Below are positions 1 to 10,174 of a DNA stretch of 64,000 nt, piece after piece; positions within the stretch are counted from its first letter, which is position 1, and each line of letters opens with the position of its first letter. The notes below the pieces were generated by a model. The model had not been told where the DNA came from. It was given only the letters and a program-made list of their open reading frames with translations, and did no database searches. The translations under genes were made by a program, and so were the position numbers. Source of the DNA: Arhodomonas aquaeolei DSM 8974 (lineage in GTDB: Bacteria > Pseudomonadota > Gammaproteobacteria > Nitrococcales > Nitrococcaceae); assembly GCF_000374645.1 (NCBI RefSeq), contig NZ_KB894805.1:118191-182190 (forward strand). Direction: 5' to 3'.

Positions 1-102
1 CGGCCCGCCGCCGGGAAATGGGCCCGGGGGCGGCTACGGCCAGCGTGGTCACCGTGACGTCATCGAGGGCGAGTTCCAGCGCAGGGATCCGCGGGACGGG
101 CA

Positions 103-792
103 GTGAGCGCCCGCTCCCGGACGCCGGGGCGGCTCGCCGCCCTGGCGGATCTGTGTCTCGCGCTGGCCCTGGTGCTCGCCGCGGGCAGTGCCGCGCCGCT
201 GGTCGTCGCCGGGTTCGCGCCGGCGAGCGGGCTGATCGGCGTGGTCGTGGCGCAGGGCGTGGTGATCCTCGCCGGCCTCGCGCTGCTCTGCTACTGGCGC
301 GGGGTCACCTTCACGGGGCTTGGCCTGGTTGCTCCCGGCTGGCGGGACGTGCTGCGCGGCGTACAGCTGCTGGTGATCGTCTTTGCCGTCAACATTCTGC
401 TGCGGCTGTTCGTCATGCAGCTCTTCCCGGACGCCGTCAGTGGCCAGCTTGCGCGCATCACCGAGCTCGGCAACCGGGTCGCCGGCGGGATAGGCGTGCC
501 CGAGCTCCTGGGCCTGAGCCTGTTTATCGGCCTCTACGAGGAGCTGCTCGCGCGCGGCTTCCTGCTCCAGCGCGCCCGCGCGCTGCTCGGCGGCCTGTGG
601 GGGCCGGTGCTGCTGTCCTCCCTCCTTTTCGGCCTCGGCCACGTCTACCAGGGGGCGTTCGGCGTGATCCAGACCGCCCTCGTCGGTGCCATACTCGCCG
701 TCGCCGTCCTCCGTTACGCCAGCCTCTGGCCCGCCATCATCGCCCACGCGCTCATCAACGCCGTGTCGCTCTGGGTGCTTGCGGCGACGTAG
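103..792 (+). CDS. CPBP-family intramembrane metalloprotease (Abi-like)
   Basis: A polytopic membrane protein of 229 residues that begins with GTG. The CPBP/Rce1 glutamate motif is visible as YEELLARG near residue 147. A histidine motif (FGLGHVYQG) follows near residue 174, and a final HALINA motif lies near residue 214. These are the usual metal-binding and catalytic positions of CPBP (Abi) proteases, which cleave within or next to the membrane. In bacteria the family includes protein-processing enzymes and bacteriocin-immunity proteins, and the substrate here cannot be told from sequence. The first three quarters are strongly hydrophobic with about six to eight segments. The gene is not tightly linked to its neighbours. 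Confidence 0.85.
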   Translation: MSARSRTPGRLAALADLCLALALVLAAGSAAPLVVAGFAPASGLIGVVVAQGVVILAGLALLCYWRGVTFTGLGLVAPGWRDVLRGVQLLVIVFAVNILLRLFVMQLFPDAVSGQLARITELGNRVAGGIGVPELLGLSLFIGLYEELLARGFLLQRARALLGGLWGPVLLSSLLFGLGHVYQGAFGVIQTALVGAILAVAVLRYASLWPAIIAHALINAVSLWVLAAT

Positions 793-821
793 CCGTCCCG
801 GCGCTCTCTGGACAATCCCTG

Positions 822-871
822 CCATGCCGTACAGCCTTCACGCTCGGGCCGGTCTTTCGTGTACGGCATGG
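822..871. repeat. 12-bp perfect inverted repeat in a short intergenic region
   Basis: The arms CCATGCCGTACA (822-833) and TGTACGGCATGG (860-871) are perfect reverse complements separated by 26 bases. They lie between the CPBP protease stop and the next start codon. No U-run follows, so a classical terminator is unlikely. It could be an operator for a dimeric regulator or an mRNA hairpin. Confidence 0.6.
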
Positions 872-921
872 TGCCGGTGATAAGCACGGATGCGCATTCG
901 TGAGACGGTGAGGGGACGGGC

Positions 922-1425
922 ATGCGGCGGATATCCGATTCCAGGCGCCAGATGCAGGGCGGTCTCACCCGCGCGACCGGACCGGGGCGTCGTATCCTGC
1001 TGGCGTTCTGTCTGGTCTGCGGCATCGCGGCGGTCACGCTCAGTGCGCTGGCCGGCCGGTTCGAAGTGGCCGCCTTCCTGCCGTTCGCCGGTGCACTACT
1101 CGTGTGGCAGTGGCAGAGCATGTTCACCGGGCTGGTCGACGACGTCTACGATGCCGGCGATGCACTCGTGATGCGCGACGGACGCGATACCGAGCGAGTG
1201 CCCCTGTCCGGCCTTGCGGACGTGGATTTCCGCTGGTGCCCGCTAAGCGGCAGCAGCCAGCGGGTTCTGCCCGTGCTGCACCTGACGTTGCGGGAGTCGT
1301 GCCGCTTCGGCAGCGCGGTGCGGTTCATCGCCCGGACGGCGCACAGCGGCCCTTCCGCGGCCGCGCAGGAGGCGGCGGGAGAGCGCATGGCCGAGGATCT
1401 CCGGCGACGCATCGATCGGGCGTAG
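922..1425 (+). CDS. Hypothetical two-helix membrane protein with PH-like C-terminal half
   Basis: I do not recognise this 167-residue protein. It has a basic N-terminus and two adjacent hydrophobic segments (about residues 25-45 and 50-70). A soluble part follows, with short alternating strands (ALVMRDGRDTERVPLSGLADV) and a helical tail. This layout resembles small bacterial membrane proteins with a PH-like domain, but that is only a structural impression. The inverted repeat at 822-871 lies just upstream. Start chosen at the ATG at 922, after a GGGACGGG stretch. Confidence 0.6.
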   Translation: MRRISDSRRQMQGGLTRATGPGRRILLAFCLVCGIAAVTLSALAGRFEVAAFLPFAGALLVWQWQSMFTGLVDDVYDAGDALVMRDGRDTERVPLSGLADVDFRWCPLSGSSQRVLPVLHLTLRESCRFGSAVRFIARTAHSGPSAAAQEAAGERMAEDLRRRIDRA

Positions 1426-1476
1426 CGCGCACGCTGCGGTAAAACCAACACCACAACGCCCCCTCTGGATCCCGAT

Positions 1477-2280
1477 ATGAGTACGTCCGTCGTTTCCTTC
1501 ACCCCCATCGATGGGCCGTTCGCGCCCTATGCCATGGGCGTGTATCCACGCGTCGCCCTCGCGCCCGCGGACGACCGGCCGTGGGCCGCTATCGGCGGCG
1601 GAGGCGGAGGAGGAGGTGGTGGTGGTGGTGCAGCCGGCGGTGGTACCGGTAGTGGCGGTTCCGGCGACGGGCCATTCGCCAGGGTGATGTTCGCAGTTAT
1701 CGCGATAATGGTTGTGATCCAGCTCTTCGTGACTTTCGTGCCGGAGCCGGAGGATATCGACCGGCGTCTGGTGGAGGCCGTCATGGTGCTTCCCGGGAGC
1801 AAGGTGGATGCCCTTGACGAGATGTTCATGCGGGCGGAGTTCTCCACCCCCGAGCAGCGTCGCGCGGTCCTCGACAAGCTGCTGGATATCACCGATCCCA
1901 CGGATATCAGGGAGGGAAGTGTCCATGTGCTCGCACGCTCGGACGCCCGGCGTCAGCTGATGGACAGGGCGAAAGACCGTTACCGGCAGCAGATCGAACG
2001 CGCCGGCCTGGGCGAGTTCTCCACGGCGAACCTGTCCAGCCTCCGTGCCGGCGACCCGCGAACCGAAACCGTGCTCCTGGGCTTGATCGTCACCCGCCCC
2101 GCCGAGAACGGGGAGACCTTCTCGGGTGGCAAGTGGGAGACACGCGACTTCCTCTGGAGCCTGACCGGCTCCAGCTCCAGGGGGCCGCTGGCCCTGTATC
2201 TCTACTACGCGCCGGACCCCGGGAAGACGCTGAGCGAGTCGGTGGCCAATCGGCTGCTTCAGCGGCTTGGTGATGTGTGA
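1477..2280 (+). CDS. Glycine-tract single-pass membrane protein, DUF1517-like
   Basis: A 267-residue protein starting with ATG. Residues about 40-65 are almost entirely glycine with a few Ala, Ser and Thr. One membrane helix follows (about residues 69-84, VMFAVIAIMVVIQLFV), then a roughly 180-residue soluble domain. The later part has the pattern of two strands (ETVLLGLIVTRP, PLALYLYYAPD) around a short helix, ending LSESVANRLLQRL. This is reminiscent of DUF1517 proteins, which also combine a glycine-rich segment, a helix and such a domain. The assignment is tentative and the function unknown. Confidence 0.6.
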   Translation: MSTSVVSFTPIDGPFAPYAMGVYPRVALAPADDRPWAAIGGGGGGGGGGGGAAGGGTGSGGSGDGPFARVMFAVIAIMVVIQLFVTFVPEPEDIDRRLVEAVMVLPGSKVDALDEMFMRAEFSTPEQRRAVLDKLLDITDPTDIREGSVHVLARSDARRQLMDRAKDRYRQQIERAGLGEFSTANLSSLRAGDPRTETVLLGLIVTRPAENGETFSGGKWETRDFLWSLTGSSSRGPLALYLYYAPDPGKTLSESVANRLLQRLGDV

Positions 2281-2422
2281 CGAGAGCGCGTGCTCCTGGG
2301 GGCAGAGGTGCTGGATGCCGGGCCGCCTTATTGAGACCGTGGACAGGTCCGGCTTGCATGCCTGTCCCGGTAGCGAGAGGCTTTCGTGTACCCGTACCCG
2401 GCGCGTCCGAGGTTGAGAGCCT

Positions 2423-2956
2423 GTGAAGACCCTGCTTTCCTGTGCCCGCCTGTTTGTCCTGCTTGGCACGGCGCTGCTGGCCGTGCAGGTGCCGTTCTAT
2501 GTGGGCCAGTACGGGGAGACGCTCGCCGCACACTATGCGGAGTCGCAACGGAGCCTGGGACAGTTCCAGGACGAGGCGGACCGGTTCTTCGACGGCAGCA
2601 TCGCCGAGCTGGTGTCGCACTATCGCGACAGTGACGACGAGGTGTTCCAGGCGGGCGGCGAAAGCATCCAGGCGATCTATCACCGCAACCTGGTGCTGGA
2701 GCGCAGCCTGACGCGGTACCGGACGGGGCCGGTGAGTGCGTATACGCAGGCCCTGGTCAGGCCGGTGCCGGAGATCAAACGGGCGGTGCTGAGCGATTAC
2801 TCCTACGTCATCCGGCTGGATCCCGGGGCGATCGTGTTCGGCCTGGGGGTCGGTGTGGCGCTGACGCTGGTGCTCGAGCTGCTGGCACGTGGCGGGATGT
2901 TGCTGGTTCGGTCGGCGCGGCGGCGGAGACGGGCGGTTTCCCGAGGCCGGGCCTGA
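2423..2956 (+). CDS. DUF2937 family membrane protein
   Basis: A 177-residue protein beginning with GTG. It has an N-terminal hydrophobic segment (about residues 6-27), a long charged helical middle containing the GQYGETLAAHYAESQRSLGQFQ stretch, and a C-terminal membrane helix (about residues 135-158) followed by a very basic tail. The arrangement and the YVGQY/AHYAE region fit DUF2937, a small proteobacterial family with no known function. It sits alone upstream of murI with about 130 bases between. Confidence 0.65.
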   Translation: MKTLLSCARLFVLLGTALLAVQVPFYVGQYGETLAAHYAESQRSLGQFQDEADRFFDGSIAELVSHYRDSDDEVFQAGGESIQAIYHRNLVLERSLTRYRTGPVSAYTQALVRPVPEIKRAVLSDYSYVIRLDPGAIVFGLGVGVALTLVLELLARGGMLLVRSARRRRRAVSRGRA

Positions 2957-3026
2957 CCTGCATCAGGGGCCCCGACCGTCGAGAGCCCTTCCCTTACCCC
3001 CTCGAATGAAGGGCGCCGGGCCTCGT

Positions 3027-3054
3027 TTGGTGCGGTTCGGTGCGGGGGTATACT
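3027..3054 (+). promoter_or_regulatory. Candidate sigma70 promoter for murI
   Basis: A TTGGTG (-35-like, 3027-3032) and TATACT (-10, 3049-3054) pair with 16-base spacing lies about 40 bases before the murI start. It stands out in a GC-rich background but is only a motif match. Confidence 0.3.
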
Positions 3055-3090
3055 GCAGGGGTCGCTCACACTTGGCCGTATCCGCCCCTG

Positions 3091-3915
3091 ATGCAGTCCG
3101 AACAACCGATCGGGATTTTCGACTCCGGTGTCGGCGGTCTCTCTATCGCCCGCGGCATCCGCGGGCTGCTGCCGGCGGAGGACGTGCTCTACATCGCCGA
3201 TTCCCGCCACGCGCCCTACGGCGACAAGCCCCACGACTTCATTCTCTCACGCTCGATGGCGCTGACGGCGTATCTGGTGGAGCAGGGCGCAAAGGCGGTG
3301 GTGGTGGCCTGCAACACCGTGACCCTGGCGACGATACGTGCGCTGCGCGAGCGTTTCGAGGTGCCCATCGTCGGCGTGGAGCCGGGGGTGAAACCGGCGG
3401 TGCTGGCGAGCCGCAGCGGAGTGATCGGCGTGCTGGCCACGGCGTCCACCGTTGCCAGTCCGGGGATCCGGTCGCTGATCGGGCGGTTCAGCGCGGGCAA
3501 GCGCGTGCTCCTGCAGCCCTGCCCGGGGCTGGCGGACCAGGTGGAGCGGCTCGCGCTGGATACGCCGGAGACCCGCTCGCTGGTATCGCGTTATCTCGAA
3601 CCGCTGATCGAGGCGGGGGTGGACACGCTGGTGCTGGGGTGCACGCACTATCCCTTCCTCACGCCGCTGATCCGCGAGCGGGTCGGGTCGGACGTGGAGA
3701 TCATCGAGACGGGGGAGGCGGTGGCGCGGGAGGTCCGGCGCCGGCTGGCCGAGGACGATCTGCTTCGTGACGAGTTTTCCGGGGCCGCCCCCGGCAGCCG
3801 GCTGTTCACGAGCGCCAGGGAGGCCGGTACGCAGCGGATTCTGGAGGCACTCTGGCCGTATCCGGCGGCCATTTCCGTGTTGCCGGGGCTGCCGAGCGTG
3901 CCTGCACGGACCTGA
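3091..3915 (+). CDS. murI: Glutamate racemase
   Basis: Cytoplasmic enzyme interconverting L- and D-glutamate, supplying D-Glu for peptidoglycan. The N-terminal IGIFDSGVGGLSI signature is present, as are both catalytic cysteines in conserved settings: VVACNT near residue 74 and LGCTHYPF near residue 185. The product is 274 residues, normal for the family. I chose the ATG at 3091 because the family starts a few residues before IGIFDSG. An upstream in-frame start at 3040 would overlap the likely -10 box. Confidence 0.95.
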   Translation: MQSEQPIGIFDSGVGGLSIARGIRGLLPAEDVLYIADSRHAPYGDKPHDFILSRSMALTAYLVEQGAKAVVVACNTVTLATIRALRERFEVPIVGVEPGVKPAVLASRSGVIGVLATASTVASPGIRSLIGRFSAGKRVLLQPCPGLADQVERLALDTPETRSLVSRYLEPLIEAGVDTLVLGCTHYPFLTPLIRERVGSDVEIIETGEAVAREVRRRLAEDDLLRDEFSGAAPGSRLFTSAREAGTQRILEALWPYPAAISVLPGLPSVPART

Positions 3916-4017
3916 CCGGCGCCATATCCAGCGGTGACGGCCCGCGCGGGGCCGCTTGCGTGATCGCGAGGGCCGACGGCAGCCGGCCGTGAATGGCCGG
4001 CCCCGGTCCCCCGCGGT

Positions 4018-7000
4018 CTATCCGCCCGCCGGGTTGTCCGCCTGGGCCTCCCGCTCGAAGACGTAGTCCAGCCACTGGCCGGTGAGGCGGTCGGTGAGGC
4101 GGTTCTGCTGCTGCCGCGCGGAGAGGTTGTCGATGTCGATCCACGACAGCGGCTGGTCCTGGCCGGCGCAGGTGAATACCGGGCGGGTGCGCTCGCCGGT
4201 ATCCGGGTCGATCTGCCACTGCAGGCACTGGGCGCACACGCCCTTCATCATGCACTGCATGGGCGAGCCGACGGTGCCGAAGGCCTCCACACCGGGGGCG
4301 AAATAGCTGCGCAGCTCGCCCTTGAGTGCGGCCTGGAAGCCCTTGAGCAGTCCGGTCCCGCCCATGACCATAACCCGGTCCACGTCCGACAGCGGGATGC
4401 CGTCGGCGGGGCCGACCTCGCCGTCGCCGTAGCGGCGGACGAGGTCGAGCATGTCCGTGGCGACGAGGCTGGTGTCCTGCGGCCGGCGGGCCTCGATGGT
4501 GGGCTCGCCGGCGGTGCACCAGAGGATCTGGTCCGCGCCGCCCTCCAGCTCGTCCTGGTGGTCCACGTCGCCGGCCCTGCCGAAGGCGGCGACGTAGAGC
4601 ACGCGGTTGCCCGCGGCACGCAGGGCGGCGCCGATGTCGAGCATCACCGCCGCGCCCCAGCGCCCGGCGACGACCATGATGGTCTTGCCGGTGGGCATGT
4701 CCGTGGGCGCGCCGGTGGGGCCCATGAGTACCAGCGGGTCGCCGGGCTGGAGCCGGCCGACGAGCCGCGGGCCGGCGCCCCACTGGAGGATCATCAGCCG
4801 GATGCAGTCGCCGTCGACGCCGGTGCCGCTGACCGTGAGCAGCGGGACCTGGAGTCGTGTGCCCTCGACCACCGGGCTGGTACTCTCGAAGGTCTGCAGC
4901 CGGAAGAACTGGCCGGCGCGGAAGTTCCGTGCGGCGAGGGGGGCACGTACCCAGACCTCGGTCATCGCCGGATTCTCGCGGTTGACCGAGACCACCCGGG
5001 CGCTGAACTGCTCGTCCATCTCGGCAAGGAAGCCCGCGGCGCTGGCGTCCGAGGCCTGCGGTTTGGACTGCACCGAGCGCAGGATCTGCGGATAGCTGCG
5101 CTTGGCGGAGGCGATGGCCTTGACCACGCTGCCATTGAATGCCGGGTGGGTGTCGCCGATGAAGCTCACCCGGTGGCCGTCCTCGTCATAGGAGGTGAAC
5201 GGCCCGAACTCCGGGGACTTGCAGTGATCGGCGTCCTCCACGGGCTGGAGCTCCTCGCGCCGGGCGATGTGCGGGAGGAAGTGGTTGCCGTTGAGCGCGA
5301 AGGTGCGCGGGTACTCGCGCTCGTAGATGGTGTTGGGCACCGTGCCCGCGGCGACGAAGATCGAGCGGGCGTCCAGCGTCACCTCCTCGCGGGTGGCGAG
5401 CCAGCGCCCCTCGACGCGCTGCATGCGCCGGCAGACCAGCGACTTCACGTGGTCGTACCGGTCCACGTCCGCGTACAGCGGCTCCAGGCCCTCCGCGTAG
5501 AAGAGCCCCTCCTCCATGGCCTTGGTGAGCTCCTCGTGGTTGCGCGTGTACGCCGGCGAGGCGTTCATACCCTTGCGGTAGGCGATGGTCACGCCGCCCC
5601 ACTCACGCAGCAGCGGCGCGAAGTCCGGCGCCTCGCCGGCGGCCGCGGCGCGCTCGCGCTCGGCGCGCACCGCCCGGCCGTGGGCAAGGAATTCGGCGAG
5701 GGTCTCGCGGTCCTCGTCGTTGAGCGAGGCGGTCACGGCCTCCTCGCCACGGGCGGCGGTGAGGGTCTCGTAGCGGTGGAGGACCTTCTCCACCTGCTTG
5801 ATGTAGTAGGCCTGCACCTCAGTGGCGGTGTCGACGCCGGTGAGTCCGCCGCCGATCACCACCGCGGGCAGCCGTACCTGGAGGTTGGCGAGGCTGGAGT
5901 CTTTGCCTGCGCCGGTGAGCTGCAGCGCCATGAGGAAGTCGTTCGCCTGGCGCATGCCGCGGGCGAGGCTGTTGCCCATGTGCAGGACCCGCGGCAGACC
6001 GGCGCCGGTGGCGATGGTGACGTGGTCGAACCCGAGCCGCCAGGCGTCCTCAAGGGTGACGGTGCCGCCCAGGCGCACGCCGCCGTGGACGCTGAAGTTC
6101 GGCCGCCGGGCCAGGGTCAGGTAGATGAGCTTGAGGAAGTTCTTGTCCCAGCGCACGGTGATGCCGTACTCGGCGACGCCGCCGAAGCCCATCAGGATGC
6201 GCTCGTCGAGGTCCTCCACCAGGTCGGACCAGCGTTCCACCGGCTCCTCCAGCAGCGCCCGAGGCAGGGGCTCGATCTTGAGCCCGTCCACGCCCACCAC
6301 GGTGCAGCCCGCCTGGGTGAGGTGATGCGCCATGGTGAAGCCCGCCGGGCCCATGCCGGCCACCAGCACCCGGCGGCCGTTGTCCGCCGCCGGCAGGAAC
6401 TGCTCGGCGCGCAGGGGGTTCCAGCGGGTGAACAGGTGGTAGAGCTCCACGCCCCAGGGCAGGTCGAGGACGTCGGTGAGGCAGCGCGTCTCGATCTGCG
6501 GGATATCCACCGGGTCCTGCTTCTGGTAGATACAGGCCTTCATGCAGTCGTTGCAGATGCGGTGGCCGGTGGCGGGGATCATGGGGTTGTCCACCATGGC
6601 CACGGCCAGCGCGGCGAGGGTGTGTCCGTCGCGCTTGAAGGAGTGCATCTCGGAGATCTTCTCCTCGACCGGGCAGCCGGTGAGGGTGTTGCCGAGCGGG
6701 TCCTCCTTGAGGCCGAGCTCCGGGGAGCCCTTCTTCTCCGGGAAGCCCTTGGAGCAGAAGTCGCCGTCGTGCTCGTGGCAGTAGATGCAGTAGTGCACCT
6801 CGCCCTGAACGGCGCGGGCGCTGGCGCGGCCGTCCGTGAGCCCGAAGCCGTCGCGGCGGCGCTTGTGGCCCTCGCCGGCCTCGCGGCGTGCGACGCCGTC
6901 GCCGGTCTCCTGCAGCGGCACCAGTGCGGTGTGGTCGACGCGCTGGGGCAGCCGGAAGCTGGTCCAGCCGGCGACGGTGCGGGCGGCCTCCGGCTCCTTG

Positions 7001-7512
7001 CGTGCGAGCTTGCACCAGGCGGTGACGCGCTCGATGGCCTCGGCGTTGGCGTCGCTGTCGGCCAGCAGGCCCATCGCGTAGGTGGCGACGCGGTGCTCGC
7101 GGTCGCCGTCGTGGCCGCCGGTGCGCTCCTCGAGCCAGGCGTCCAGCTCTGCGAAGGACGTCTCCACCGGCCGGCGGTGTTTTTTGACCCGCCGCTGGAC
7201 GAACTCCTGCTTGAAGCCCATGACCACGTCGTGGGAGAGGGTGGCGGCGCGGGCGCGGTCCAGCGCGGCGCCGATGTCGAACAGCTCGCCGAGGAATTCC
7301 TCCAGTTCTGGGCCCAGCTCCAGCAGCAGCGCGCTGGTCTCCGTGGCGGACAGGGGTTCGCCGCGGCGGTAACGCAGCAGGCGGGTGGCGAGTTCAGGCG
7401 CCCGGGCGGCGAGGCGGTCACGGAACAGCGCGTCAAGTCGGGCGAGGCCGCCGGGCTGCTGAAGGGCCTCGAAGCTCAGGCCGAAGCGCTCGAGTGCGGA
7501 GTCGAGATTCAT
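4018..7512 (-). CDS. GltD-like / PyrK-like fused FAD, Fe-S oxidoreductase (NfnBA-like)
   Basis: An unusually large soluble flavoprotein of 1164 residues. Residues 1-230 form a helical extension I do not recognise. Residues about 239-345 carry a cysteine-rich iron-sulfur region (CIYCHEHDGDFC, GCPVEE, CNDCMKACIYQ, TRCL) like the N-terminus of glutamate synthase small subunit. Two Rossmann nucleotide sites follow: GMGPAGFTMA near 384 and GGGLTGVDTATEV near 552, as in GltD/NfnB. From about 834 the protein becomes a ferredoxin-reductase module of the PyrK/NfnA type, ending in a 2Fe-2S motif (C-x5-C-x2-C near 1084-1093 and a further Cys near 1120). The architecture suggests electron transfer between NAD(P)H and another carrier, possibly bifurcating. 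The actual partner is unknown. Confidence 0.85.
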   Translation of the reverse strand: MNLDSALERFGLSFEALQQPGGLARLDALFRDRLAARAPELATRLLRYRRGEPLSATETSALLLELGPELEEFLGELFDIGAALDRARAATLSHDVVMGFKQEFVQRRVKKHRRPVETSFAELDAWLEERTGGHDGDREHRVATYAMGLLADSDANAEAIERVTAWCKLARKEPEAARTVAGWTSFRLPQRVDHTALVPLQETGDGVARREAGEGHKRRRDGFGLTDGRASARAVQGEVHYCIYCHEHDGDFCSKGFPEKKGSPELGLKEDPLGNTLTGCPVEEKISEMHSFKRDGHTLAALAVAMVDNPMIPATGHRICNDCMKACIYQKQDPVDIPQIETRCLTDVLDLPWGVELYHLFTRWNPLRAEQFLPAADNGRRVLVAGMGPAGFTMAHHLTQAGCTVVGVDGLKIEPLPRALLEEPVERWSDLVEDLDERILMGFGGVAEYGITVRWDKNFLKLIYLTLARRPNFSVHGGVRLGGTVTLEDAWRLGFDHVTIATGAGLPRVLHMGNSLARGMRQANDFLMALQLTGAGKDSSLANLQVRLPAVVIGGGLTGVDTATEVQAYYIKQVEKVLHRYETLTAARGEEAVTASLNDEDRETLAEFLAHGRAVRAERERAAAAGEAPDFAPLLREWGGVTIAYRKGMNASPAYTRNHEELTKAMEEGLFYAEGLEPLYADVDRYDHVKSLVCRRMQRVEGRWLATREEVTLDARSIFVAAGTVPNTIYEREYPRTFALNGNHFLPHIARREELQPVEDADHCKSPEFGPFTSYDEDGHRVSFIGDTHPAFNGSVVKAIASAKRSYPQILRSVQSKPQASDASAAGFLAEMDEQFSARVVSVNRENPAMTEVWVRAPLAARNFRAGQFFRLQTFESTSPVVEGTRLQVPLLTVSGTGVDGDCIRLMILQWGAGPRLVGRLQPGDPLVLMGPTGAPTDMPTGKTIMVVAGRWGAAVMLDIGAALRAAGNRVLYVAAFGRAGDVDHQDELEGGADQILWCTAGEPTIEARRPQDTSLVATDMLDLVRRYGDGEVGPADGIPLSDVDRVMVMGGTGLLKGFQAALKGELRSYFAPGVEAFGTVGSPMQCMMKGVCAQCLQWQIDPDTGERTRPVFTCAGQDQPLSWIDIDNLSARQQQNRLTDRLTGQWLDYVFEREAQADNPAGG

Positions 7513-7748
7513 GTGTCAGTCGGATCGCTGTGGCAGTTGATTCGGGATCGCGACGCAGGGCCGCGGCAGAATGCAAGGATGCGGCGGCGCCGTCGTCCCA
7601 TCAAGTCAATCCGCGTGCGGTTTTTGCCGGGCGGTGGCAGGCGCGACCCCGGGGCGGTGATACCGGGCTGATATACTGCCACGCTTTGCCCGTTATGGCC
7701 CCGGCGGTGGTGGGCCGCCGGGCCAGGTGTGGCGTGAAGGCGAGGGCG

Positions 7749-9068
7749 ATGGAAGGCAGACGGATGCGCGCGCAGGCACGGCGCCGCCGGCGGCGCGGCG
7801 TCGCGGGCATGGCGCTGGCGGTGGCGATGGCGTGCGCCGGCGTGCACGCCTTCGTGCCCGTGGTGCCGATCGCGCTCGCCGGTGCGCTTACTTGGCTGGC
7901 GGGGGTGCTGCTGTGGCCGGACGTGGCCTCGCGTACCCGTCGGCAGGTGCTCGCGTTGCTGGCCGCCGGGGGCGGGGGGCTCGCCTGGACGGTGGCCAAT
8001 GGCGAGCCGCCGGCCTGGGGGCGGGCGCTGGCGGGTAACGCCGCGCTCATCGGCATGCTCTCCGCGGTGGGGTTCCTGCGCCTGATCGCCGCGCCGGCAG
8101 GCGGCGGCGAGGAACGGTTGCCCTCGGGACGGCGCGGGGTGGTGGGCACTCTGCTCGGGCTGCACCTCTTCGGTGCCGTTGTCAACCTCTCCACCGTGTT
8201 CATCATGGCCCACCGCATGGTACGCGACGGCGATCTGGATGACCGACAGCTGCGCGTGCTCACCCGCGGTTTCGCGTCGGCGGCATTCTGGTCGCCGTTC
8301 TTCGCCGCCATGGCGGCGGCACTCACCTACGCCCCGGGCGCGCGCCTCGGGTCACTGCTGATGGTGGGCCTGCCGCTGGCCGGGGTGGCGCTGGCGGTCA
8401 CCGCTGTGGAGCTGGCCCGCGGGCCGCTGGCGGACTTCCGCGGCTATCCGCTGCACTGGGGCAGCCTGTGGCTGCCCGGGGTGCTCGCCGCGATCATCCT
8501 GACCGGCCACTGGTGGGACCCGACCCTGTCGGTGCTCGGCATGATTACCGTCCTCGCGCCGATGCTCACCGCCGCCGTGCTGCCGTTCCGCGACCCGGAG
8601 CCGCTGCGGCTGCTGGGCCGGCAGGTCGTCGCGCGACTGCCGCTGATGGCCAACGAGCTGGGCCTCTTCCTCGCCGCCGGTTTCCTGGCGGCCGGGCTGC
8701 AGGGCGTGGTGGCGACCCTGGGTGGCTGGGTGCCGTTCGACCACTTCGGGGGGCTGCAGGCGGGCATGGTGCTGGCGTTGATGGTCCTGGTCTCGCTGGT
8801 GGGGGTACACCCGGTGATCGGTATCGCCGCCTTCGGCACGCTGTTGGCGCCCCTGTCCCCCGATCCGAGCCTGCTGGCGATGACCTTTCTCACCGGCTGG
8901 GGGATAGGCGTCGCCGTGAGTCCGCTCTCCGGGCTCAACCTCGCCCTGCAGGGGGCCTACGAGGTGGCCCCTACCGGGGTACTGCGGCTCAACTGGCGCT
9001 ACGGTGCCGTGATGGTGGTGGCAAGCACCGTTGCGTTCGTCCTTTATGCCCGGCTGGCGCTGGGCTGA
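7749..9068 (+). CDS. Polytopic inner-membrane protein, transporter-like, function unknown
   Basis: About 439 residues with a very basic N-terminus (RRMRAQARRRRRRG) and ten to twelve hydrophobic segments. The general look, with long helices broken by short Gly/Pro-rich loops such as VSLVGVHPVIGIAAFGTLLAPL, resembles ion or anion transporters of the ArsB/CitM type. I see no diagnostic motif. Start sites at 7749 and 7764 are both possible; the second has a GGAAGG about 8 bases upstream. Its stop is only a few bases from the stop of the convergent deacetylase gene. Confidence 0.65.
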   Translation: MEGRRMRAQARRRRRRGVAGMALAVAMACAGVHAFVPVVPIALAGALTWLAGVLLWPDVASRTRRQVLALLAAGGGGLAWTVANGEPPAWGRALAGNAALIGMLSAVGFLRLIAAPAGGGEERLPSGRRGVVGTLLGLHLFGAVVNLSTVFIMAHRMVRDGDLDDRQLRVLTRGFASAAFWSPFFAAMAAALTYAPGARLGSLLMVGLPLAGVALAVTAVELARGPLADFRGYPLHWGSLWLPGVLAAIILTGHWWDPTLSVLGMITVLAPMLTAAVLPFRDPEPLRLLGRQVVARLPLMANELGLFLAAGFLAAGLQGVVATLGGWVPFDHFGGLQAGMVLALMVLVSLVGVHPVIGIAAFGTLLAPLSPDPSLLAMTFLTGWGIGVAVSPLSGLNLALQGAYEVAPTGVLRLNWRYGAVMVVASTVAFVLYARLALG

Positions 9069-9072
9069 GGGC

Positions 9073-10173
<1,101 letters not shown>

Positions 10174-10174
10174 G

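Noticed and set aside
1590..1640. The glycine-codon run as a non-coding microsatellite
   Set aside because: It lies in frame inside an open gene with a ribosome start and a following membrane helix, so it is coding.
4558..7671. A 1037-codon open frame on the plus strand opposite the large flavoprotein
   Set aside because: It is antisense to a gene with clear FAD and Fe-S motifs, and its translation is Ala/Gly/Val-rich with no recognisable domain. GC-rich DNA produces such shadows.
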